From an uncultured Pelagibacteraceae bacterium (lineage in GTDB: Bacteria > Pseudomonadota > Alphaproteobacteria > Pelagibacterales > AG-422-B15): a stretch of DNA of 56,341 nt. Position 1 is the first letter of the stretch; each line of letters opens with the position of its first letter. This document shows positions 7,496 through 16,157 of the stretch, one piece after another. Location: NCBI GenBank assembly GCA_902610585.1, contig CACLWE010000009.1:1-56341 (forward strand). Reading direction: 5' to 3'. The notes under the pieces are model-generated. The model had not been told where the DNA came from. It made no database searches and was given only the letters and a program-made list of their open reading frames with translations. The translations under genes were made by a program, and so were the position numbers.

Positions 7496-7876
7496 ATGGA
7501 AGCAAAAGAAGTAGTACAAAGAGGTTATGATTTATTTGGATCTGGAGATATGGAGACATTCTTTGGTGAAATAATTCATGACGACATAACATGGACTTTT
7601 CCAGGAGAAGAAGGAAAACATCCATTAGCAGGTGTGCATAAAGGTAAGGAAAATTTTATTGCAAATATGTCAAAAATCCCTGAGTACTGGGATAATTTTA
7701 TGGTCACACCCCAAGCAATGATTAGTGAAGGCAACAAAGTGTTCGCATTAGTAAAAGGAACTGCTGATGGTATGGATACTATGTTTGGTCATTACTTTGA
7801 AGTTGAGAACAATCAAATGAAAGTTATGATGACTTTTGATGATACACTTACAGCATTTAATGCAATGAAAAAATAG
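7496..7876 (+). CDS. SnoaL/NTF2-like protein
   Basis: 126-aa cone-shaped SnoaL/NTF2-like fold. Recognisable pattern: VVQRGYDLFGSGDMETFFGEIIHDDITWTFPG at the start, then HPLAGVHKGKENFIANM and later beta strands. In this superfamily small hydrophobic ligands bind in the cone, and some members are isomerases or cyclases. A ribosome site (AAAAAGGAG) precedes the ATG at 7496. Third gene of the cluster. Confidence 0.85.
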   Translation: MEAKEVVQRGYDLFGSGDMETFFGEIIHDDITWTFPGEEGKHPLAGVHKGKENFIANMSKIPEYWDNFMVTPQAMISEGNKVFALVKGTADGMDTMFGHYFEVENNQMKVMMTFDDTLTAFNAMKK

Positions 7877-7885
7877 GGAGTAATT

Positions 7886-8170
7886 ATGAATAATTATATT
7901 GTTACACATACTTTTAAGTCTAAAGAGGCAAAAGAAGCCTTTGCCAAGGCTGGTGAAGGAATTTCTGAGGAAGAACAAATTCAAAGCATGACAGGAGAGA
8001 ATGCTGCGTGCCAAATGAGTTGGGAAACTCCTGGAGATTCACTAACAATGTTCTGTTATTGGAAAGCAAAAAGTCCAGACGATGTTAATAAAATGCTTGC
8101 TGACTACAATGAGTTCTTTGAGCCACATCAATTTGAATTAACAAATGAACCTATAAAGTTCACAGCATAA
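7886..8170 (+). CDS. Small unknown protein, ferredoxin-like fold probable (94 aa)
   Basis: No confident family. It reads as beta-alpha-beta-beta-alpha: NYIVTHTF, SKEAKEAFAKAGEGI, AACQMSWETPGDSLTMFCYWKAKSPDDVNKML, then FEPHQFELTNEPIKF. This resembles stand-alone dimeric barrel proteins such as its ABM-like neighbour. No signal peptide or membrane segment. It starts 9 bp after the SnoaL-like gene with GGGAG as ribosome site. Confidence 0.75.
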   Translation: MNNYIVTHTFKSKEAKEAFAKAGEGISEEEQIQSMTGENAACQMSWETPGDSLTMFCYWKAKSPDDVNKMLADYNEFFEPHQFELTNEPIKFTA

Positions 8171-8186
8171 AATTTGGAGAATTATT

Positions 8187-8480
8187 ATGTATGTAATGTT
8201 GACGCAAAAACTTTCTAAAGGCTTTAAGTCATGGAAAGATATGGTTCATGAAAATGAACACAAACTAAAGGGCTTTAAAGGCAGAATTATATTTGCTGGA
8301 TCTCATGCTGAAGATGATAACTCTATGGTAGTTATTATGCATTATGACGATAAAGAAGGACTTATGGCTTTTAAAAATGATGAAGAATTAACTAAAGCCA
8401 GGCAAGAGGCAGGAGCTTTAACTGAGACAACGGTGATGACAGTTATGACTGAAGATGCTCTCTTAAATTTTCCAAGCTAA
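8187..8480 (+). CDS. Small alpha/beta-barrel-like protein, DUF3764-like (97 aa)
   Basis: Pattern MYVMLTQKLSKGFKSWKDMVHENEHKLKGFKGRIIFAGSHAEDDNSMVVIMHYDDKEGLMAF resembles the DUF3764 type of small dimeric barrel, in which one strand-helix-strand unit is followed by an 'I/V-x-H' strand. The family name is from memory and uncertain. Last of the five small co-directional genes; it has GGAG before the ATG. It is followed by a convergent gene 3 bp away. Confidence 0.72.
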   Translation: MYVMLTQKLSKGFKSWKDMVHENEHKLKGFKGRIIFAGSHAEDDNSMVVIMHYDDKEGLMAFKNDEELTKARQEAGALTETTVMTVMTEDALLNFPS

Positions 8481-8483
8481 ATT

Positions 8484-8711
8484 TTAATTGGCTGCAAGTT
8501 GAAAGGAATTATCTTCTCTGCAGCCAGTGCCAATAGATAAACCAAGTTCTTTTATTTCGCTTTCTGAATATTTAGCCTCATCTAAATTATTTAAAACAGC
8601 CAAATTACGATCAATACAACTTTTGTGCGGTGAAGGGACAAGAGATGTAAAAAAAATTACAAAAACGAAAAGCGCGAATGCTAATGGAACTAAGCCGTAT
8701 CTATTTATCAT
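8484..8711 (-). CDS. Small exported or anchored protein (75 aa)
   Basis: Unrecognised. The N-terminus (residues 3-25, NRYGLVPLAFALFVFVIFFTSLV) is one hydrophobic segment, a signal or anchor. The rest is a short polar domain with two cysteines (KSCIDRNLAVL and GTGCREDN) that could form a disulfide. The start overlaps the DUF1192 gene stop by 4 bp (ATGA on the minus strand), indicating co-translation. Confidence 0.6.
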   Translation of the reverse strand: MINRYGLVPLAFALFVFVIFFTSLVPSPHKSCIDRNLAVLNNLDEAKYSESEIKELGLSIGTGCREDNSFQLAAN

Positions 8712-8905
8712 TTTTTAAATAAACTCTCGGCATTTAGACGATCTTTTTCTTTAGATGAAATATAGTTTTCAGCCCTTTCAATCTCAGCCTTGAGTTCAAT
8801 AATATATTCTTTGAGTTCTTCTATACTCAATGTATCAAAATCAATTTCTTTTGGCTTAATAATTGGCTCTAAATCATCTGTATCCATTAAAGATGAGTGT
8901 TTCAT
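8708..8905 (-). CDS. DUF1192-family small coiled-coil protein
   Basis: 65 aa. Family pattern: EPIIKPKEIDFDTLSIEELKEYIIELKAEIERAENYISSKEKDRLNAESLFKK, an acidic start then a short coiled coil, ending in a conserved SLFK. DUF1192 is common in Alphaproteobacteria and its function is unknown. Start could be M1 (8905) or M7 (8887); the latter gives MDTDDLEPIIK, close to typical family starts. It is divergent from the methyltransferase-like gene by under 50 bp. Confidence 0.8.
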   Translation of the reverse strand: MKHSSLMDTDDLEPIIKPKEIDFDTLSIEELKEYIIELKAEIERAENYISSKEKDRLNAESLFKK

Positions 8906-8932
8906 TTTTTTGGCAACTTGTTAAGATTAAAT

Positions 8933-10036
8933 ATGGCAGAAGAGGTCCGTTTTTTTGACAATCGACAGAGATATTTATTATTTGTAACAACTACAAATGA
9001 AAAGGCAGTAATAGCTGAAAAGCTATCTCATATCATTAATGAATTGAAACCAATAAAACCAGCTCTAAAAATATTTGATGCTGGTGTAGGTGATGGAGCA
9101 GTGTTAATGAATGTACTTCGAATTGCCCATCAAAAATTTCCAACTGTTCCTTTTTATGTTTCTTGCAAAGATGTAAGCATGGAAGATGTAAGAATTACAA
9201 TTGAAAAACTTGCTGATAGATTTGTTGAACATCCAAATATGGTTTTTACAATATCTAATTTACACTACTCTGAGGCTGGGTATCTCAAATCAAATAACCA
9301 GTCTAAGCAACAAAATATGAACTGGAGTAGCATTGCATTAGATGGTGACTCTTCATTTGGTTTCTATGAGCAATTAAGACAGTTGGGCCCACTTTTAAAA
9401 GAAAATTGGAGAGTTGAAGAAAATAAGCAGGGAAATACAACTTATGAAAATCCATCTGTAATTTGCATATATAGAAAAGATCACGAATTCACGTTAGATC
9501 AAATAATTCCATCTAAAAACGAGTCTATTAATGAATTTGATTTAGTTATTGTCTCACAAGCATATCGCTCACGAGCAAGTGTAGAAAAAAAAGTTAATAA
9601 TGTAATTAAACCTATGATTAGTTTGCTAGCGCCAAATGGAAAAATGGTTGCTTTTCACTCTTACGGAAATGACCCTGGTCTAAATGCAATTAATCAACTT
9701 TGGCCTGATGAAAATCCATTTCCAAATAAAGGTCATGACATCATTCAGTATATGAAAAATAACTTAGGAAATGAACTTAATGGCAAAATTCATTTCAGAG
9801 AACCAGAGATATTTGAATACAAACTGAGGTCGCAGCCAAATGAGATAAACAGTGGTATTGCCACATCATTAGTATTTTCTGCATGGAATGCTTGCACATA
9901 TGTTGCTCAAATAAGTGATCAAATGGTTAAGGAAAAGGAAGCAGATCAAAGTTATATTAAGTGTATTGAGGACATAATTCGTGATCATGACGGATTATGG
10001 TTTTATGACGAAATGCTTGTGGCTGACCGAAAATAA
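8933..10036 (+). CDS. SAM-dependent methyltransferase-like protein
   Basis: 367 aa from ATG 8933. An earlier ATG at 8897 would overlap the divergent DUF1192 start and adds a non-conserved stretch. IFDAGVGDGAVLMNVLRIA near residues 50-70 matches motif I of class I SAM methyltransferases. Later strands (FDLVIVSQAYRS; LLAPNGKMVAFHSYGNDPG) fit motifs IV and V-VI. No membrane segments. The substrate is unknown; the size and the long middle insert differ from small-molecule O-methyltransferases. Confidence 0.7.
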   Translation: MAEEVRFFDNRQRYLLFVTTTNEKAVIAEKLSHIINELKPIKPALKIFDAGVGDGAVLMNVLRIAHQKFPTVPFYVSCKDVSMEDVRITIEKLADRFVEHPNMVFTISNLHYSEAGYLKSNNQSKQQNMNWSSIALDGDSSFGFYEQLRQLGPLLKENWRVEENKQGNTTYENPSVICIYRKDHEFTLDQIIPSKNESINEFDLVIVSQAYRSRASVEKKVNNVIKPMISLLAPNGKMVAFHSYGNDPGLNAINQLWPDENPFPNKGHDIIQYMKNNLGNELNGKIHFREPEIFEYKLRSQPNEINSGIATSLVFSAWNACTYVAQISDQMVKEKEADQSYIKCIEDIIRDHDGLWFYDEMLVADRK

Positions 10037-10073
10037 ATATTGAATTTCTCAAGAGCAATTTATATCAACTAGT

Positions 10074-10592
10074 ATGTTATCATCTTTAATAGTGGGAGCT
10101 GGATGCTTTTGGGGTGTTGAAGTCTTATATGAACAAATGCCTGGTGTTATCAATGCAACCTCAGGCTATTCTGGTGGTCATTTAGATAATCCTAGATATG
10201 AGGATGTTTTAACTGGCGAGACAGGTCACGTTGAAGTGGTCAAGATTGATTATGATAGCAGTGAAGTTACTTTTAATGAATTGATTGATACATTTTTTAT
10301 CATTCATGATCCAACAACCTTAAATCGTCAAGGGCCTGATATTGGGGAGCAATATAAATCGATACTCTTTTTCAACAGCGAAGATGAAAAAGAAATTATT
10401 GAGAGTAAAATTGAAAAAATAGATTTATCAGGCAAGTTTGAAAACCCAATAGTTACAGAAATTAGAGAAACAGAAGAGTTTTATCCTGCAGAAGAGTACC
10501 ATCAAGATTATGCAGCGAAAACAGGCAAGCTATGCTACCAGCAACTTTATGTTATGTATAATTATTCGCCAATACCAGCTGCAACACCATAA
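10074..10592 (+). CDS. msrA: Peptide-methionine (S)-S-oxide reductase MsrA
   Basis: MsrA of 172 aa reduces methionine-S-sulfoxide. The catalytic motif GCFWG has C11, and family segments SGYSGGH, YEDVLTGETGHVEVV, HDPTTLNRQGPDIGEQYKS and EEYHQDY are all present. The cysteine in KLCYQQ is a likely resolving residue. No signal peptide, so cytosolic. It pairs functionally with the msrB in the suf operon. It converges with the metalloprotease gene with 1 bp between stops. Confidence 0.95.
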   Translation: MLSSLIVGAGCFWGVEVLYEQMPGVINATSGYSGGHLDNPRYEDVLTGETGHVEVVKIDYDSSEVTFNELIDTFFIIHDPTTLNRQGPDIGEQYKSILFFNSEDEKEIIESKIEKIDLSGKFENPIVTEIRETEEFYPAEEYHQDYAAKTGKLCYQQLYVMYNYSPIPAATP

Positions 10593-10593
10593 C

Positions 10594-11478
10594 TTATTTT
10601 GTTGAAAAAGTAGGCAGTTGAGGATTACTCACTGTTGGAAGCACATATCTACTTTTTGCAATATCTAAACAATTTTCATTATTGTGATTATAATAATTTG
10701 AACTTTTGAAATCTAAATGTTTCGCTTTATCGTAAGTTTTATTAGATTGTACGCTGTACATTATATCACCAGGTATTGATAAGTGCCCTCCGATGCCATC
10801 ATTAATTGTACCTTCATCTTTAAAAACGAGATGATCTTCTGCACACTGTGGTACGGCCCCTAAAACATGCAGGATCTCATGAAGAGCAGCTTTAGCAGTT
10901 TCATTAAATTCAGGTTTAAAACCACCATTGTTTTCAATACATGATCCACTTCTTTTTCCTGGGTAATAAAGGGCTGCCGTGTTAGCTGTTACACCCTCTG
11001 TTGCATAACTTGGAAGTTGAGAAGACGCACAAACATCTCTGTTAGAGCCGCCATAGATGATGAAATAAACTTTTTTTGGGTCGTTAAAACCAAATCGACT
11101 TATTGCAGGCTGTAATACATTAACTGCCTGAATTCCGTGTTTGGATATTTCATCATCATTAATATCCAATCTTAAAAAGGTTATATCAATTTTACTATCA
11201 TCTTTACGATCAAATTTAAGATTTTGACCATCTGCAAATAATCTATCTCTAGTTTTTGAGTTAAACCATTTATCGATTTGATACATTAACATGCTTATTT
11301 TGCTATCAAGATCATATTCTTTATCAACACCATCTTTTGGTAAAACGTACATAACATGAATATTATAACCATCATCAATATCAGGAAGATCAGTGAAGTT
11401 TCTTCCTGATTTTTCATCAGAAAACACAGCTGAAGCTAAAAAAAAACTTATTATAGTATAGCTAATAAATATACGCAT
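10594..11478 (-). CDS. Secreted metzincin-like zinc metalloprotease
   Basis: 294 aa with a signal peptide (residues 1-20, IISFFLASAVFS). The zinc site is HEILHVLG at residues 200-207 (H200, E201, H204), followed by GAVPQCAEDH. A GGH at 230-232 precedes DIMYS at 238-242, a metzincin-type Met-turn (M240). The third zinc ligand may be H232 or H216. The order HExxHxxGAVP...GH...D-I/V-M resembles secreted zinc proteases known in actinobacteria. Four cysteines outside this region suggest disulfides. Substrate unknown. Confidence 0.75.
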   Translation of the reverse strand: MRIFISYTIISFFLASAVFSDEKSGRNFTDLPDIDDGYNIHVMYVLPKDGVDKEYDLDSKISMLMYQIDKWFNSKTRDRLFADGQNLKFDRKDDSKIDITFLRLDINDDEISKHGIQAVNVLQPAISRFGFNDPKKVYFIIYGGSNRDVCASSQLPSYATEGVTANTAALYYPGKRSGSCIENNGGFKPEFNETAKAALHEILHVLGAVPQCAEDHLVFKDEGTINDGIGGHLSIPGDIMYSVQSNKTYDKAKHLDFKSSNYYNHNNENCLDIAKSRYVLPTVSNPQLPTFSTK

Positions 11479-11507
11479 ATTTTTAAATCTGATAAGGTTT
11501 TTATTTA

Positions 11508-12578
11508 ATGAAAAAGTTTATTACAAATCCATATTTTAAAAAAGGACTTCCAGGAGATAATGGCATTGATCCTGTTAGTACAGATGTTGAGGCTGTAAAA
11601 AAGCTTTTGAGTTTGTGTCCCAAAGCCGCTGAAACACCGTTAGCTGAGTCAGCCAAATTAAGTCATGAATTAGGCATAAATAAATTATGGTTTAAGGATG
11701 AAAGAGACCGAATGGGCCTTGGAAGTTTTAAAGCGCTTGGTGCAGCGTTTGTAATTGCAAGTGATGCTGCAGAAAATTTAAAATCTTTCAGTAAGGATGC
11801 AAAATGGAGTTCGGCTCTAAATGGAAAAACTTATATATCAGCAAGTGCAGGTAATCATGGGATTTCTCTAGCGGCTGGCGCAAGAATATTTGGAGCAAAG
11901 GCAGTAATTTATTTATCTAAAAATGTCCCTTCAAGCTTTGCAGATAAAATTAGAAGTTTTGGTGCAGAGGTTGTTGTATACGGCAATGACTATGAAGAGA
12001 GTTTAGAGGGTGCAAAGCAAGAAGCTGAGAAAAACAATTGGATGCTTTTGTCAGATGTAACCTGGGAAGGATACGATCACGGCTTGAGAGTTATGCAGGG
12101 ATATTTAGTTCTTGCAGATGAAGCGTGTACAAAATGCGATGAAACTCCAACACATATATTTTTACAAGCCGGAGTGGGAGGTTTTCCTGCATCCATTGCA
12201 ACCTATATGAGAAAATATTTTGGTAATGATCCAAAAATAATAATTGTTGAACCCACAAAGGCTCCAGTATTGCTCGAGTCTATAATCGAAGGAAAAGCAG
12301 TAACTGTCACAGGTGGTGTTTCTAATATGGGACGATTAGATTGTAAAAGCCCTTCGATAAGAGCTCTATCATCACTTGCAATAACGTGTACAAATTTTAT
12401 GACTATTGAAGATGAAGATGCAGATATTGCGGTTGAAGATTTAAAACAAAACAAATTTGATACTTCTCCATCAGGTGGGGCTGGATACGCTGCTATCAAA
12501 GAAGCAAAAAAATATCCAGAAAGTGGAATTGATGAAAATAGTAAGATTTTAATTATTTTAACAGAAAAGCCAGCTTAA
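11508..12578 (+). CDS. Diaminopropionate ammonia-lyase-like PLP enzyme
   Basis: Fold-type II PLP enzyme of 356 aa. The PLP lysine is K75 in GLGSFKALGAA. SASAGNHGISLA, the glycine loop LQAGVGGFPASIA, and SNMGRLDCKSPS match diaminopropionate ammonia-lyase (DpaL), which turns 2,3-diaminopropionate into pyruvate and ammonia. It is about 40 residues shorter than the E. coli enzyme. A threonine dehydratase-like activity on another amino acid is the main alternative. It is divergent from the protease with 29 bp between starts. Confidence 0.82.
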   Translation: MKKFITNPYFKKGLPGDNGIDPVSTDVEAVKKLLSLCPKAAETPLAESAKLSHELGINKLWFKDERDRMGLGSFKALGAAFVIASDAAENLKSFSKDAKWSSALNGKTYISASAGNHGISLAAGARIFGAKAVIYLSKNVPSSFADKIRSFGAEVVVYGNDYEESLEGAKQEAEKNNWMLLSDVTWEGYDHGLRVMQGYLVLADEACTKCDETPTHIFLQAGVGGFPASIATYMRKYFGNDPKIIIVEPTKAPVLLESIIEGKAVTVTGGVSNMGRLDCKSPSIRALSSLAITCTNFMTIEDEDADIAVEDLKQNKFDTSPSGGAGYAAIKEAKKYPESGIDENSKILIILTEKPA

Positions 12579-12623
12579 TTTTTATTATTGAAAATTCTCT
12601 CAAGATTATATTAAATTTAGCAC

Positions 12624-13808
12624 ATGATAACAAAAAGCCTTCTCTCTAAAATCATAAAAACAGGAAACCTCACATGGGTAATGCCGAATGGCGAAATTAA
12701 TACATACGGCGATGGAACAGGAGATCCCATAAAGATAAGAACTACAAATAACTTTTCAGAGATAAAATTATTGATGAACCCATCAATACATTTTGGTGAA
12801 AGTTATATGAATGGATCACTTGTGGTAGAGGAGGGACGTATTCATGATTTCTTAAAACTAATTTTTGCTAATACGGAAGTAGATATTGATCATTGGGTGA
12901 TGAAGCTCTCAAAAGTAGTTAGAGCAATATCAAATAAACTTACTACAAGTAACTACATATCAAAATCAAAACGAAACGTTGCCCATCATTATGATCTATC
13001 TGATAAACTCTACGAACTATTTTTAGATCCGGATAGACAATATTCTTGTGCCTACTTTAACTCTCCAAATGATACGTTAGAACAGGCTCAAATTAATAAA
13101 AAAGAATTAATTTCAAAAAAACTTCTTCTTGAAGAAAATCAATCAGTCTTAGATATTGGCTGTGGTTGGGGTGGAATGGCAGCACATATTTATAAAAAAT
13201 CAAATGCAAATGTTGTTGGGGTAACGCTATCCGAAGAGCAAATTGCTTATGCACAGCAAAGAAAAATCAGAGAAAAGTTAGAAAAGGTTGAATATAGATT
13301 GCAGGATTACAGAAATGTTAATGAAAAATATGATCGAATAGTATCTGTTGGTATGTTTGAGCACGTTGGAACAGCTCATTATCAGGAATTTTTTAATAAG
13401 GTCTATGATCTTTTAAATGATAGTGGAGTGGCCCTTATTCATACTATTGGAAGATTAAACGAGCCAGGTAATACTGACCCTTGGATTGATAAATATATAT
13501 TTCCAGGTGGATATATTCCTGCACTTAGTGAAACAGTATCTAGAGTAGAAAAATCAGGCCTTTCATTAACAGATGTTCAGGTTTTAAGATTTCATTATGC
13601 AGAAACTTTAAAAAGATGGAGATACAACTTTTATGACAACATAGACAAGGTCAAAGAAATTTATGATGAAAAATTTTGTAGAATGTGGGACTTCTACCTT
13701 TCATCCTCTCAAGCTTCCTTTGAGGAGTCGACTTTAGTTGTCTTTCAAATGCAATTATCAAAAAACAAGAAAACTGTCCCTGACTCAAGGAATTATATGC
13801 TTGCTTAG
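12624..13808 (+). CDS. cfa: Cyclopropane-fatty-acyl-phospholipid synthase
   Basis: 394 aa; adds a methylene group from SAM across the double bond of membrane phospholipid acyl chains. Motifs: HHYDLSDKLYELFLDPDRQYSCAYF, the SAM site LDIGCGWGGMAAHI, VGVTLSEEQ, MFEHVG, and IHTIGR. The N-terminal roughly 100 residues are the lipid-binding domain. A fatty-acid desaturase gene lies about 900 bp downstream, so both membrane-modifying enzymes are neighbours. Related SAM-dependent methyltransferases for other acyl modifications cannot be excluded. Confidence 0.92.
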   Translation: MITKSLLSKIIKTGNLTWVMPNGEINTYGDGTGDPIKIRTTNNFSEIKLLMNPSIHFGESYMNGSLVVEEGRIHDFLKLIFANTEVDIDHWVMKLSKVVRAISNKLTTSNYISKSKRNVAHHYDLSDKLYELFLDPDRQYSCAYFNSPNDTLEQAQINKKELISKKLLLEENQSVLDIGCGWGGMAAHIYKKSNANVVGVTLSEEQIAYAQQRKIREKLEKVEYRLQDYRNVNEKYDRIVSVGMFEHVGTAHYQEFFNKVYDLLNDSGVALIHTIGRLNEPGNTDPWIDKYIFPGGYIPALSETVSRVEKSGLSLTDVQVLRFHYAETLKRWRYNFYDNIDKVKEIYDEKFCRMWDFYLSSSQASFEESTLVVFQMQLSKNKKTVPDSRNYMLA

Positions 13809-13834
13809 TTGCCCCAATAAACTTTGGGACAACT
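13807..13834. terminator. Bidirectional hairpin between convergent genes
   Basis: AGTTGCCCCAA (13807-13817) pairs with TTGGGACAACT (13824-13834) with one C-A mismatch and a 6-base loop. It sits between the convergent cfa gene and the exported protein gene. There is no long T run in either direction, so termination strength is uncertain. Confidence 0.6.
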
Positions 13835-13845
13835 AAATAATTGGA

Positions 13846-14550
13846 TTAATTATTAAAAGCTAAGACTCCAGCGTCAGTTATATTTATATGAGGTGCAATA
13901 TTTGCAAAAACCCATCTTTGTATATCACTGGATGCAAATATATCCATTGCTTCACCCATATCTTTCATATTTGCTGCTGCGAAATAAATCATTGCATTTG
14001 CAGGAAGTACTGACTCTCCGCATGTAGCACAATTCAAACTATCCACCTGAACTTTTGCTCCTGCACTTTGCATCACTTCTTGAAACTTTGGCATATTTAA
14101 TAAAAAGTTTATACCACTAGTTATTTCAACAAATGCGTAGGCAACAGTTTGACCAGCAGCTCCCCCTTCAGGCATTGGCTTATCATTTGCCATGATTGCA
14201 TTGTTACTTGAAGCATCTTGGTTTATTTTGCCGTAAGTACTAGCAAACCAATCAGGATTTGCAGCTGCTAACATTTGATCACTCATCATATCACTAAAAT
14301 TATTGTAGTAAACTTGAACAAATGTAGTATCACCTGGTTTATCACCTCTAAGTTTTGAGGACGATCTAATGTTTACCATTTTAGCACCACCTGCCATTGC
14401 TTTTTCTTTGTAGGCAGCTGTTGCATCTGATAATTCTTGAGCGTCCATTCCTTCAATTGTCCAAACATCCATTACCCAGGCTTTTGAATAAGTGATAGTA
14501 AGTACAAATAATGACAATGACACCAACAAGGTTTTTAGAAAGTTATTCAT
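13846..14550 (-). CDS. Exported protein, unknown (234 aa)
   Basis: Start placed at 14550, after TAAGGAG, giving a clear signal peptide MNNFLKTLLVSLSLFVLTITYSKA. The mature part seems to contain two similar alpha/beta halves: AWVMDVWTIEGMDAQELSDATAAYKEKAMAGGAKMVNI and AYAFVEITSGINFLLNMPKFQEVMQSAGAKVQVDSL. This would be a duplicated ferredoxin-like unit. A CATC motif (NCATCGES) could form a disulfide. No family recognised. Confidence 0.7.
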   Translation of the reverse strand: MNNFLKTLLVSLSLFVLTITYSKAWVMDVWTIEGMDAQELSDATAAYKEKAMAGGAKMVNIRSSSKLRGDKPGDTTFVQVYYNNFSDMMSDQMLAAANPDWFASTYGKINQDASSNNAIMANDKPMPEGGAAGQTVAYAFVEITSGINFLLNMPKFQEVMQSAGAKVQVDSLNCATCGESVLPANAMIYFAAANMKDMGEAMDIFASSDIQRWVFANIAPHINITDAGVLAFNN

Positions 14551-14722
14551 ATTTATCTCCTTAATGTTTCTAAAAATTGTATGGGATCTGTATTTCAAAA
14601 ATATGATATTTATTACATTTAATAGATAGTGTTATTAATTAATAGCTTTACTAACTATATGTAATAATTAGATTATTCCATGGGGTGTGAAATCTCTAAA
14701 ATTTTATATATATATAGTAATA

Positions 14723-15667
14723 ATGACAAAAAAATTAACGCCATTTTTGAAACCAAATGAAGTTTTATCAGAAACTGAAGTTGATTATTTAAAAGAGAAA
14801 AGCAATTTTAAAGGCATCGCTCTATTATTTCATGCCTGGTTTATAATTGGTTTATCAGTTTTAGTTTACTCTTTATTTCCTAATATATTTACTTTTTTAG
14901 CAGCAGTTCTTGTAATTGCTGGAAGACAACTTGGCCTAGCAATATTAATGCATGAAGGGGCGCATGGTTTAATAACTAACAATACAAAGTTAAATAATTC
15001 ACTTTCACAATGGATTTGTGCTTTTCCGGTGTGGTCGGATACCTACGGATACAGACATTACCACTTAGCCCATCATAGGAATACTCAACTTGAAGATGAC
15101 CCAGACCTAAGTTTATCCAAACCATTTCCTGTAGAAAAAAAGAGCATGTTAAGAAAAGTGCTTAGAGATATTTTTGGCGTATCAGGCCTTGTGCAAAGAT
15201 ATGAATTGATTTTTAAAACATTACTTAAAAGTGATACAAAAAAAAATGACGGAAAAAAAATTAGTGGCTTTGAGTCTAGAAATACACTGTATGGAATATT
15301 AATTTCAAATATAATAATTTTTTTCACTTTTTGGATTTTGGGACAATGGTGGTATTTTTTAGCATTTTGGCTGCTACCACTTTTTACTTTTTTTCAGCTT
15401 TTTTTAAGAATTCGAAATATAGCAGAACATGCTGGTGTAAAATCTAAAAATGACTTTAATAATGCACGTACTACGTATGCAAATATTATAGAAAGAGCCT
15501 TTGTTGCTCCATATTACGTAAATTACCATCTTGAGCATCACTTATTCATGTTTGTTCCATGTTACAAACTCAAGAAAGCTCACGAGATGATACTTAAGAA
15601 ACATTCTAATGAAGATCTAGAGATTAAAAGTGGGTATGTTTCTATGCTTCGTTCTGTATTAATTTAA
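14723..15667 (+). CDS. Membrane fatty-acid desaturase
   Basis: 314-aa di-iron desaturase. Its three histidine boxes are HEGAH, HYHLAHHRNTQ and YHLEHHLF, in the spacing typical of acyl-lipid and related desaturases. Hydrophobic pairs surround them. I start at ATG 14723 (MTKKLTPF); the earlier ATG at 14687 adds a non-conserved stretch. It introduces a double bond in acyl chains, or it may belong to the related MocD-like hydroxylase branch. A flavin reductase gene follows at 13 bp and could supply electrons, which is inference. Confidence 0.88.
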   Translation: MTKKLTPFLKPNEVLSETEVDYLKEKSNFKGIALLFHAWFIIGLSVLVYSLFPNIFTFLAAVLVIAGRQLGLAILMHEGAHGLITNNTKLNNSLSQWICAFPVWSDTYGYRHYHLAHHRNTQLEDDPDLSLSKPFPVEKKSMLRKVLRDIFGVSGLVQRYELIFKTLLKSDTKKNDGKKISGFESRNTLYGILISNIIIFFTFWILGQWWYFLAFWLLPLFTFFQLFLRIRNIAEHAGVKSKNDFNNARTTYANIIERAFVAPYYVNYHLEHHLFMFVPCYKLKKAHEMILKKHSNEDLEIKSGYVSMLRSVLI

Positions 15668-15680
15668 TTTAATTACTTAA

Positions 15681-16157
15681 ATGACAGTTGATTTTGAGGA
15701 AAATATTCTAAAAAAAGCATTTGGCTCTTTTGCAACAGGAGTTGCAGTAGCCACCTCACATAAAAGTGGATTTACAATTAATTCATTCGCCTCTCTAAGC
15801 TTAAAGCCACCTTTGATTATCTTTAATATTTATAAGTCTGAAACCGACCATGTAGACTTTTTAAAAAATAATTCATTTGTAATTAACTTTCTTTCAAACG
15901 AACAAGAAGAAATATCACGTTTGTTTGCTACAAAAGATCCTGAAAAAGTGAGTAAAACAAGTCATACTATATCATCAAGCAATAATATCATTTTGGATAA
16001 TACTTTAGGCCACATTGAGTTATCGGTTTATCAACAAATTGATATTGCTGATCATGTTTTAGTAATAGGCAAGGTTGAAGATTTAAAAATTGACGACAAT
16101 AGAAATCCACTTATTTATTATAGAAGTAATTACCAAACCTTGAAAAATGACAATTAA
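15681..16157 (+). CDS. Flavin reductase-like FMN-binding split-barrel protein
   Basis: 158 aa. Opening LKKAFGSFATGVAVATS, then TINSFASLSLKPPLIIFNIYKSE and SFVINFLSNEQEEISRLFA, match the flavin reductase domain that reduces FMN/FAD for partner oxygenases. The closing strand VLVIGKVEDLKIDDNRNPLIYYRSNY is typical. It is 13 bp after the desaturase and overlaps the next microprotein by 11 bp. It could also serve the flavin monooxygenase or a more distant oxygenase. Confidence 0.88.
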   Translation: MTVDFEENILKKAFGSFATGVAVATSHKSGFTINSFASLSLKPPLIIFNIYKSETDHVDFLKNNSFVINFLSNEQEEISRLFATKDPEKVSKTSHTISSSNNIILDNTLGHIELSVYQQIDIADHVLVIGKVEDLKIDDNRNPLIYYRSNYQTLKNDN

